Source of the DNA: a bacterium
GTDB taxonomy: Bacteria > Electryoneota > AABM5-125-24 > Hatepunaeales > Hatepunaeaceae
DNA: 44,427 nucleotides
Direction: 5' to 3'
NCBI GenBank assembly: GCA_025774605.1
Contig: JALGVR010000006.1
Span: forward strand, 1 to 44,427
Below the pieces are notes generated by a model. That model did no database searches. It saw nothing but the letters and a program-made list of their open reading frames with translations, and was not told the DNA's origin. The position numbers and the translations under genes were made by a program. Numbering within the stretch: position 1 is the stretch's first letter; each line of letters begins with the position of its first letter. Below, one piece after another: positions 15,305 to 24,200 of the stretch.

Positions 15305-18031
15305 CTATTTTACCAGCACAACCTTCTCCGCAACAGATCCATTCTTCGTTTCCAACCTGCATATATAGATCCCGGTTGCGATCTGTGAACCGTCTATAAT
15401 TTGTTGATGACTTCCACCGGATCTAATTCCATGAAGGAAACTCATAACTTCCCGACCGCAGATATCGTAAAGCCTGATGGTGACAGCCGCTGGTGATGGC
15501 AGCGTGTAATGGACGGTTGTCATTGAGTTAAACGGGTTCGGATATATATTTGAAATGCTGAGTTCAGCGGGTGTGTTGGCTGGCGGCGGCATTAGCGAAC
15601 GATCCGCCGGTACGATAAGGGTGACCGGAACAATGGTCTCACCGCCTGATGCGTTGTGAGTAAATATCAGATTGCATCGCAGCGTGTCCACCTGCAGGTT
15701 GGTTGCATTAAAAAAGATCGAAACAGAGATCGAACCGTCCGGTTCGATCTCCCCCTCCATGGGGTTTGTATCCAGCCATGCCAGGTTGGTCGAGAGATGC
15801 CAGATATCTATGCGATCATCTGAACCTGCGTTGGCGATACCGATAAAGACCCAGCTGTAACCGTCATATTGATTGGATATGAATGCCCCGCCGGGACGAC
15901 CGCCGTTTTCATGCTCCAACTCGTGTAAATACATGATTTCGTCAGACTCGGGATCGATCTTGGCAATGAATCGATCCTGGCCGTTGCCGCTGTAAAGTAC
16001 GTAGAGAGGATATCCGTCGGGGTCATCCGACCAATATGCCAGACCATAGACGCGCAGATCGTGCCTGCCGATCGACCACAGGTGAGTTCCGTCGCGGTCA
16101 TAGGCGCGTATGTCCGCACCGGTGATGGAAGAAATCCATAAAATCTCGTTATCAGCATCCCAGGCCAGAGCCTGATTGGTGTTGAAGGGACCGAGCCAGC
16201 GGTGGACCGTTTCTCCCTCGGCGGTGAACCCGTATATATATCTTTCACCCGATCCCCAGATCAGTTCACCGTCGAAAGCCAGGTCTTTCATGCCGTTGCG
16301 GGCTACGCCGACCTGAACGAAGGAGTCGACCAATGCGCCGTCCCTGTCGATTGTATAGATCAGGTTATCGTCGTCTTCCACACCGGATATATTCGCGCCG
16401 GCAACATAAAAATACTCGTCCGCGAACACCGCACCCTCCACCCGGCTGTCGCCGGTAATCTGGCTGACATAGTAGGAGCGCCTGAGTTCCCAGGGGTCAG
16501 CGCCCTCTCCGCCCGGTGGCCGCTTCTCGAGCGACCATTCCAGCGCGCCGTTGCCGTTGTTGCTGATCTCCAACTGCAGCGTGGTGGTGTCACCCTGAAT
16601 CAACCGCACATGCATTTCCTCGGGATTGACGTCAAACTCCGGATGAAGCAGCCCGAAGTCGACCTCGAGTGAATCTTCCTCCTCGATCAGCAGATCGACC
16701 AACGTCGAGTCGTTCCATCCCTGGATCGAGGCGGTGATGTCAAACGGACGTTCGGCAACAGCTTCCTCAATCGACCAGTAGCCCTGTTCATCGGTCATGG
16801 TCTGTTGGTCAAGCGTCGTTCTGATTTGGGCGTCTCCGATCGCTTCGCCGGTTTCGGCGCATGTCACGCGACCGTGAAGATAGCCGAGCAGGGTGAACAG
16901 ATTGAGGTCATAGTGATAGCCGAGGTCAACAACATCCTCGTCGGGTGAAAGGTCGATCTGTGTCGTATATGCATCCATTTGAAACCGTTCGGCCGCATCG
17001 CTGCCGGCGTCTATCCCCGGGCTGTCGTTCTGGAGGAAATACCCGTCCATTCCCCAATCCGGCTGGCGACCTGCGGTGAGTTCCGGGTCCTCGCTCAGAA
17101 TCTCTTCGCCGTCCCAACGATCATCCTCGTTGGGGCCGCCTTCAACGATACAGTAGCTGATGGTGATTTCACCGCCGTTGTCCTGGGCGTAGAGCTGGTC
17201 GCCTGTGTCGGCGCTGTTGCCCCAGAAGATGGAATTGATCACCGTCGGGTTTGAGTTGGAGCCCTTGTAAAATCCGCCGCCCATGCCGTCTGCGTGGTTG
17301 TTGAGAAACGTGCAGAGTGACACTTCAGCTTCACTGGTCTGGGTTACGGCGATCGCTCCGCCGTCGATGCCGCTGGAGTTATCCTCGAATATGCAGTTTG
17401 TGATTTCGCAGTTTGAATTCTGTGTAACCAGGAAACCGCCTCCAAATCGCGCGGCTGAATTTCCCAGGAACATGCAGTTATCCACTTGAACCAGCGAGTT
17501 GTTGGTGAAAACGCCACCGCCTGACTGGGTGATCTGGTTTTCAGTGAAGATACTCCGCCGGACAATACCGCTGGATGTCCTGATTTCCAATCCGCCGCCG
17601 GGAGTATCACCGTTTATTTCATTTTCGGTGAATATGCAGTTATATATAAGAAAGTCATCCACGTTTTCGATGAATATCGGCCCCATCCCGCAATGTGTCA
17701 GGGTAAAACCGCTGATCGTCGCGTCCCTGTTGATGATAAAAATCCTGTTGTCCGCCGCTTCACCGTCAATAATGCAGGCGTCGGGGCCGTTTACGGACAT
17801 GATGGTCATCGGTCTGCCGATATTTATATCGACATTCCCCTCGCCTGTATATTCGCCGTCGTTCACCAGGACAGTGTCGCCATCATCCGCCGTCTCGACG
17901 GCGGACAGGATTGTTTCATAATCGTCTGGAACGTGCAGGATGTCGGCATGGAGTCCGGGGGTCAGGCACAGGACAAGTATCAAAAGAACTGCCGTCTGAA
18001 GCGTACTAATCAATTTAAGGACGCTTTCCAT
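15305..18031 (-). CDS. Secreted beta-helix surface protein with T9SS-type C-terminal domain (paralogue 1)
   Basis: A 908-residue exported protein. The frame is open further upstream, but the ATG at 18031 is preceded by GGAGG at 5-nt spacing and begins the signal peptide MESVLKLISTLQTAVLLILV...LHA, so I chose it. Order: signal peptide; ILHVPDDYETILSAV and a right-handed parallel beta-helix (about 25-330) with repeated short strands such as GGGFLVTQNSNCEITNCIFEDNS; a CarboxypepD-reg-like beta-sandwich (GRVTCAETGEAIGDAQI...); the LLHPEF linker and a WSLEKRPPGGEGAD segment; a propeller-like region with W/D repeats; a BACON-like sandwich; and the sorting domain (ISNIYPNPFNSMTTVHYTL...GIYICRLETKN, ending VLVK). 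It is paralogous to the next gene over its whole length. Role inferred: surface glycan-binding, lyase or adhesin. No catalytic residues could be assigned. Confidence 0.85.
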   Translation of the reverse strand: MESVLKLISTLQTAVLLILVLCLTPGLHADILHVPDDYETILSAVETADDGDTVLVNDGEYTGEGNVDINIGRPMTIMSVNGPDACIIDGEAADNRIFIINRDATISGFTLTHCGMGPIFIENVDDFLIYNCIFTENEINGDTPGGGLEIRTSSGIVRRSIFTENQITQSGGGVFTNNSLVQVDNCMFLGNSAARFGGGFLVTQNSNCEITNCIFEDNSSGIDGGAIAVTQTSEAEVSLCTFLNNHADGMGGGFYKGSNSNPTVINSIFWGNSADTGDQLYAQDNGGEITISYCIVEGGPNEDDRWDGEEILSEDPELTAGRQPDWGMDGYFLQNDSPGIDAGSDAAERFQMDAYTTQIDLSPDEDVVDLGYHYDLNLFTLLGYLHGRVTCAETGEAIGDAQIRTTLDQQTMTDEQGYWSIEEAVAERPFDITASIQGWNDSTLVDLLIEEEDSLEVDFGLLHPEFDVNPEEMHVRLIQGDTTTLQLEISNNGNGALEWSLEKRPPGGEGADPWELRRSYYVSQITGDSRVEGAVFADEYFYVAGANISGVEDDDNLIYTIDRDGALVDSFVQVGVARNGMKDLAFDGELIWGSGERYIYGFTAEGETVHRWLGPFNTNQALAWDADNEILWISSITGADIRAYDRDGTHLWSIGRHDLRVYGLAYWSDDPDGYPLYVLYSGNGQDRFIAKIDPESDEIMYLHELEHENGGRPGGAFISNQYDGYSWVFIGIANAGSDDRIDIWHLSTNLAWLDTNPMEGEIEPDGSISVSIFFNATNLQVDTLRCNLIFTHNASGGETIVPVTLIVPADRSLMPPPANTPAELSISNIYPNPFNSMTTVHYTLPSPAAVTIRLYDICGREVMSFLHGIRSGGSHQQIIDGSQIATGIYICRLETKNGSVAEKVVLVK

Positions 18032-18154
18032 CTCGTCCTCCATTGAATGGATGTATGACCTTGGTGCGGTGAACCGGTTTCTTCGAGCGGGTGGTTCAAG
18101 ATGGGATCCGGACCGGGTCATCCGGTAGCCAATTGTGGTTCGGTTTCTCAATGA

Positions 18155-18186
18155 ATTTCCTCCCCCACGGACAGGGGGGAGGAAAT
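18155..18186 (-). terminator. Stem-loop between the two paralogues
   Basis: ATTTCCTCCCCC and GGGGGAGGAAAT form a 12-bp stem with an 8-nt loop, just after the stop of the upstream minus-strand gene. No good T-run follows in the direction of transcription, so it may stabilise the mRNA end or attenuate read-through rather than end transcription outright. Confidence 0.45.
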
Positions 18187-18195
18187 GAAATTCTC

Positions 18196-20919
18196 TTATT
18201 TGATAAGCGCGATCTTATGCACCGACGTCTGGTCGCCTGCCTTAAGCCTGCAAAGATAGATTCCAGCGCCGTACTGTTCGCCGTCGAGCGTCAGCCGATG
18301 AGCGCCGGCTGACTGTGGCGCTTCAAGGAGCGTTGATATCTTGCGACCGAGGAGGTCGTAGAGCGTCATTCTGACCTCCATGTCGGCAGGCAGCGAGTAG
18401 TTGATTGTCGTCGTTGAGTTGAACGGATTCGGATAAATGCCCGTGATGCCGAATTCCAGGGGAATCGCATCGTCCGCATTATCAACCGAACTCTCCGGTA
18501 ATATTGTCATCTCAACCGGGATGAGGGTTTCCTCGTCGAAGGCGTTGTGCATGAACGCCAGGTCGCATCGCATCACGCCGGGTGCGAAGTCAAGGGTGAG
18601 AATATCAAGCGAGATATCCTCTGAATTACCGGCGGTGATCTCGCCCTCGACAGGCTCCATTCTCACCCATTTCACGTTGCTCGACAGGTGCCAGACATCG
18701 ATGCGGTCATCGGTGGCGTTATTCACTGTAGTGAGCAACACCCAGCTGTACGGGTCGTATTGATCTGACACAAATCCACCGCTCGGTCGTCCCGCTTCAT
18801 CGGTAATCAAGTGAACATCCTCAATCATCTCGTCGTTGTCCGGATTCATCCTTGCCAGGTGTATCTCGTTGTTATAATGATGGATGATATACAGCGGGCA
18901 ATTATCCGGGTCTTCGGGCCAGTAGGCGAGACCGTAAATACGCAATCTGTTGCCCTCAATCTCCGGTCGTTGGATCTCCCTGACGAATTCACCGTCATGG
19001 TCAAAGGCGGAGATATTACTGGTTATGCCCGACATCCACATCAGTTCACGGTCAGGATCCCATGCCAATGCCTGATTGGAGCTTTCCGCACCCGGCCAGC
19101 TCCGAACGGAGTCACCTTCGGCAGTAAAGGCGATTACACTTCTTTCGCCGGATCCCCAGAGCAGTTCGCCGTCCCAGGCGAGGTCTTTCATGCCGTTGTT
19201 TGATGTGCCGACCTGCGGGAACGAGTCGACCAGTGATCCCTGCCTGTCGAGCTTGTATATCTGGTTTCGGCCTTCATTGTCACCCCTGGCTTTCTGACCG
19301 GCGATGTAGAAGTAGTTGCCGGCGAACACCCCGCCCTCAAGCCTGCCGTTGTATGTCGAATCACTCGTATAGTAAGAGCGGAGGAAATCCCACATATCCG
19401 CGCCTTCACCACCGGGCGGCCGTTTTTCCGACGACCATTCAAGCGTGCCGTTGCCGTCGTTGCTGATAATCAGCTCCAGCGAAGTTGAATCACCTTCTGT
19501 AATTCGTTCGTTGATCTCATTACGGGATGGAACGAACTCCGGATGCAACAGACCGAAATTTATGGTCATCTCATCGTTTTCATCGAGGATCAGATCGGTG
19601 AGGGTTGAATCGTTCCACCCGGGCGCTTCGGCGGTGATGTCGAAAGGTCTCTCCGCCACAGCGTCCTCAATAACCCAGTTGCCGCGTCGATCGGTTTCCG
19701 CATATTGACCAAGTGTTGTTGTGACAAGCGCATACTCAACTCCGGCACCGCTCGAAACGTCGGTCACCTGGCCAACAAGACGTCCGATCAGCGTGAAATC
19801 ATCGATCAGGTAATGGTATCCGATATCAACCACATCCTGGTCCGGTGAAAGATCGTCCCGGGTGGTGTAGACGTCCATACCCAGCTCCTCGGCCTGGTCG
19901 CTGCCGGCGTCGACTGCGGGACTGTCCTCCTCGAGGAAATAGCCGTCAAGTCCCCAGTCTGGATCACGGCCGCGGTCGAGCAGCGGATCATCATCGATTA
20001 TCTCCTCACCGTCCCAGTTGTCTTCGTCGTTATCGCCGCCATCGACAATGCAGTAGCTGATTGTGATCTCACCGCCGTTGTCCTGGGCGTAAAGCTGGGA
20101 TCCCTGTCCCCCGTCGTTGTTCCAGAAGATGCAGTTTATCACGTTGGGGTTGGAGTTCGAGCCCTTGTAGATGCCTCCGCCCATTTCGGTGGCGCGGTTG
20201 TTGAGGAAGTCGCAGAAGGATATATCCGCCCGGCTGTTTATCGAGAACGCCAATGCGCCACCATCGATTACGGACGCGTTGCCGTCAAAGATGCAGTTGG
20301 TTATTTCGCAGTCGGAACTCTGCGTAATCAGGGCGCCCCCGCCGAACCTCGCCGCGACGTTGTTATATATTATGCAATTGTAGAGCCGAACATCGGAATT
20401 TGAGATGAACAGACCCGGCCCGGATGCAGCGGCCTCGTTCTCCGAGATGATTGTATATTCGATCAGTCCGTCGGATCCGGTCATTGATATGCCGCCGCCG
20501 GAGATGTTCTCCTGATCCATCACGTTGGCGGTTATGATGCAGAACTTTATGTGGAAATCATGGGCGTTTTCAATATGGATTGCACCCCTCGTGCCGCCGG
20601 TAATCGTCAGGCCGATCAGCTCAACCGTGTTGGTGATAGTGAAAGCCTTTCTGTCATTGCCGTCTTCACAGTCGATGATGCAATTTTCCGGTCCGTTCTC
20701 GGACATGATGAACAGTCGCCTGTCGATGGTGAGATTGGTGTTGTCGTCACCGGTGTATTCGCCATCGGCAATGAGAACCGTGTCACCGGAAGACGATTCA
20801 CCAAGGGCTGCTCCAATAGTGTCGTAGTCGTCCGGAACGTGCAGCACGTCTCCATAAATCAGCGGGATGCAGCAAAACATCATCAAAAATGCCAGAATAG
20901 TATTCCGTGCCGTTTTCAT
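18196..20919 (-). CDS. Secreted beta-helix surface protein with T9SS-type C-terminal domain (paralogue 2)
   Basis: A 907-residue paralogue of the preceding protein, with the same order of parts. Signal peptide MKTARNTILAFLMMFCCIPLIYG; DVLHVPDDYDTIGAAL and a beta-helix (NSDVRLYNCIIYNN, GGGALITQSSDCEITNCIFDGN); GGEITISYCIVDGG, which is nearly identical in both copies; a CarboxypepD-reg-like domain (GQVTDVSSGAGVEYAL); the LLHPEF and SSEKRPPGGEGAD linker; a propeller-like region (MKDLAWDGELLWGSGERSVIAF); and the sorting domain GITGIYPNPFNSTTTINYSL...GIYLCRLKAG, ending ALIK. GGGAGAAG lies upstream of the ATG. The pair looks like an old tandem duplication: identity is uneven, highest in linker and propeller. 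Likely exported across the outer membrane and cell-surface attached; target unknown. Confidence 0.85.
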   Translation of the reverse strand: MKTARNTILAFLMMFCCIPLIYGDVLHVPDDYDTIGAALGESSSGDTVLIADGEYTGDDNTNLTIDRRLFIMSENGPENCIIDCEDGNDRKAFTITNTVELIGLTITGGTRGAIHIENAHDFHIKFCIITANVMDQENISGGGISMTGSDGLIEYTIISENEAAASGPGLFISNSDVRLYNCIIYNNVAARFGGGALITQSSDCEITNCIFDGNASVIDGGALAFSINSRADISFCDFLNNRATEMGGGIYKGSNSNPNVINCIFWNNDGGQGSQLYAQDNGGEITISYCIVDGGDNDEDNWDGEEIIDDDPLLDRGRDPDWGLDGYFLEEDSPAVDAGSDQAEELGMDVYTTRDDLSPDQDVVDIGYHYLIDDFTLIGRLVGQVTDVSSGAGVEYALVTTTLGQYAETDRRGNWVIEDAVAERPFDITAEAPGWNDSTLTDLILDENDEMTINFGLLHPEFVPSRNEINERITEGDSTSLELIISNDGNGTLEWSSEKRPPGGEGADMWDFLRSYYTSDSTYNGRLEGGVFAGNYFYIAGQKARGDNEGRNQIYKLDRQGSLVDSFPQVGTSNNGMKDLAWDGELLWGSGERSVIAFTAEGDSVRSWPGAESSNQALAWDPDRELMWMSGITSNISAFDHDGEFVREIQRPEIEGNRLRIYGLAYWPEDPDNCPLYIIHHYNNEIHLARMNPDNDEMIEDVHLITDEAGRPSGGFVSDQYDPYSWVLLTTVNNATDDRIDVWHLSSNVKWVRMEPVEGEITAGNSEDISLDILTLDFAPGVMRCDLAFMHNAFDEETLIPVEMTILPESSVDNADDAIPLEFGITGIYPNPFNSTTTINYSLPADMEVRMTLYDLLGRKISTLLEAPQSAGAHRLTLDGEQYGAGIYLCRLKAGDQTSVHKIALIK

Positions 20920-21200
20920 GTTGATCTTCTCCCTGGTAAAAGGTTAATCAGTTGGAGTTACCGTAAATAGCTCTTTTTTATGTAAACAGGCAGAATTCTT
21001 CCCTGATATTCCCGCCGTTGACGGTCTGTCCGGATGCAAGGCCCGCCGGCGCGCTGTGTCAAGTTCGGCAGGATAGCCGGCGGCTGCTATGACTGAGATC
21101 ACATTTTAACCGGAGTGCAGACTTAAATCGGCGTTGAATATCGATTTCAGGATCATGCCGTTTATTTTCTGACAATGGTCGTGCAATGAATGAATACTCT
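20920..21200. other. Intergenic spacer between minus-strand surface genes
   Basis: 281 nt without a gene. On the minus strand TTGACA is followed 17 nt later by TTGCAT, a weak -10, so a promoter for the paralogue-2 gene is possible but unconvincing. GCCGGCG-rich blocks around 21040-21085 are partly self-complementary. I see no T-run terminator. Confidence 0.3.
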
Positions 21201-24200
21201 CTATTTTACCACCACCATCTTGCGAACCGCGGAAAAACTCCCGGAGTTCAACCGGTAGAAGTATATGCCTGCCGGTAATCCGCCGGAATCGAACGTTACG
21301 TCGTATCTGCCCGGAGCCTGGCGTGTGTTGACAAGGGAATTAACTTCTCTTCCCAGCAGGTCGAATATTGTCAACTGCGTGAGACCGGGTTCGCGCAGGC
21401 TGTAGCTGATCACCGTTGACGGATTGAACGGGTTGGGGCGGTTCTGATCCAGCGAATATTCGAACGGCAGCATCTCGTCTTCATCGGCGTAGGGTGGCGG
21501 AGGCAGTTCATCAACGACATGCAGAGTTACGGACCGCTGGGTGATGCCGTCGCCTGCATTATGATTGAATTCTATGACCACGCCATAGCGACCGGTGTCC
21601 AGGTCGGCGCTGGCGATTTCGAACTGGATCGGGACGGATTCTGTGGCGAGAAGCGTGTCCGACCTGGGTGTGTAATCCAACCAGCTCGAGTTCGGCGCCA
21701 GTTCGAAGATGTCGACAAAGTCACCATCAGGGTTATCGAAAACCGCGGCAAGGACCCAGACCAGGTTGTTCCACTTGGGTGTGATGGTGATCCCACCCCT
21801 CCCGGATGTGTTGGGATCCATATTGCTAAGTGTAGTCAACAACCGGATTTCACCATTGATGGTGTTCAACTTGAAGATACTGATGTTGGGAGCTTCAGGG
21901 TCACTGAACGGATCGTTGTTGGACATGATATAGAGGTTGAAGCCGTCCGGATCGTCGCGGAAGTAACTCAAGCCGTACATCCTGATCCTCAGGTTTTCAT
22001 CGCGCGGATCACGCAGCGGGTAGCGCCGGACTTCGGCAAGCGTTGAATCATCGGCGATCCTCACCAGGAAGAGGTCGTTGGAAATATCGGAGGCGAACAA
22101 CAGGGTGTCGTTCACCACGGCCACGTTGCGTATCGACCTGAGTCTCTGCGGCGATGTCCAGCGGTTGATCTCCTCACCGCTTTCCGGATCGACCAGCATG
22201 ATGTACGAACCCGATGTGGCGCAGTAAAGCTGACCGTTGTAATAATCCATATCCCTGATACCGTACCTGCCGGCGATCGGTTGAGCTATGCGGTCGACGT
22301 AACTGCCCCGGCGGTCGAAGATATACAGCCAGTTTTCGTCGGCGCCCCCGGCATCGCCGCTGATGATCCAGTGGTTGTTGTGGTGGTCATAGACAATACC
22401 GTTGATACGCGAATCATCGAGTGTGTCTCCGGCGTTCCAGGTCAGGAGTTCATCCCAAGTGTCATCCGGATCATCGCGTCCGGTCTGCCGCGTCGGGCCG
22501 ACCGTGGGGCCTTCCATTTGACCGGCAGGCCCGAAGCCCGCTTCTTCATTATCGAAGACATACACGTATCTGCTCGTGAATCGCAGTGTCCCGTTGCCGC
22601 TGTTCCGGAGTGTAAGACCAGCCTCGGTGACGGAATCGGGAAGCATGGTGAATTCCAGCTCCTCACCGCTGAGATTGAACTCGGGATGAAGCAGGGCGAA
22701 GTCGACGGTGAGGGTTTCGCCTTCCAGTATCTCGAAGCCGGTAAGCGTGGAGTCGTTATAGCCCTGCGCTGAGGCGGTGATTGAGTAATGTTCGCCGATC
22801 AGTACTTCGTCGTTTAGATATTGTCCCAGCGTGTCGCTCTCAGACCAGAATCCCCCCAAGCGCGGTCCGCGCGAGGCGATAATTTCAGCATCGGCAACCG
22901 GTTCCCCCGTAGCCGCATCGGTTACAGTGCCATTCAGCACGCCGGTGATGAAATGGGTGGCGGTGGTGAACTTGATGGCCATCTCATCCCGAAGTTGCGT
23001 TGCCCCATCATGGTAGCGGTTCCAGTAAGTATATTCGAGCCCGTCGGTGTCGTCAAGGTTTCCGATGCCTACCGTGGCGTAAGGCGTATCGTTGCCGGCG
23101 GCATCATTCCCGCTCGCGTTTTGAATGTCCTTGTATTGGAAGATGATGACGCCGTCGCCGGTATAGGTGGGTTGCGCCTCTTGTGAATACAGGATCAGCT
23201 CGAAGGTCTCGCGCTGACCGCCCCACAAACGGGACATGTTGTTCCATTCGACGATAAACCTTCCGCCATCTTCATCATGATAAGTCAGTATCCTGCCGGT
23301 GCGCAGGTTGTCCCAGAAGACGCACAGCTGAGCGTTGGGTCCGCCTCCCGAAGCGATGCGCCGGTTGCGGAAATCGCTGAGCCTCGGATAGCTGCCGAAG
23401 GCGGCCCAGCCGTTTGTGCAGATGGTGATTCGATCGAACAGGTCGCCATAGTACTGAAAGTCAAATGGCAGATCAACAACCTCGCTTTCGTCCTGATCCT
23501 CGCCGCTGTCGCGCAGTCCGAGGTTTTCACCGTTGAAGTCGTTGTCGTCCTCGTCGGGATCAATCTCGATCCACTCGTATTCAGGTCTAATCTCCCAATC
23601 CTCATCGCCGGAGTCGAAACAGACATACCCGTAGTCATCCGGGCCGAACGGATCTCCCTGCCCGGGATTTCCGACCTGATAGGTGATGCTGGTGGTGTCG
23701 CGGAAGCCGTTTTCGGTTTCGACGGTAAGAACAAACACGATCTTCATCCCCGGAATCGTCAGGGGGTGGGCGCGGACGCGGAAGACGCCGTTCTGGGCGT
23801 TTCCGGTTTCACCCGGTTCGATGGCTTCGTACCCGACCTCGTCCTCTATCACCCGGGCGACACCGGCTTCACTCCACAGCCTGGCGGTGAAGTGTTCCAG
23901 TATTTTGCGTCCGGTATTGGCAATCTCAATATCAAGACTGCGGATGGCGCCCGGTTCGAGATCGCCGCCCTCAAAATCAAACTCTTCAACGGCTATCCGC
24001 GGTGAATTCACATCAAGCGACGCCATCGACCGCCAGGAGATGTCACCATTGCGGGTCTCCACAGCCAGCATGATTTCCTCACCTTCCGGAGCCGCGGGAT
24101 CAAGCTGGATCCGGACGGGAACGTCGACGGTCTCATCAACCCGCGGAATATCATCGGTGCTGAATGGATCGCTGATCACTTCAGCCCATTCGGAAAGGGA

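Noticed and set aside
23277-24005. Long plus-strand ORFs (up to 242 residues) opposite the C25 protein gene
   Set aside because: Shadow frames of a high-GC coding region; no family motifs, and the minus-strand protein is continuous over 1715 residues.
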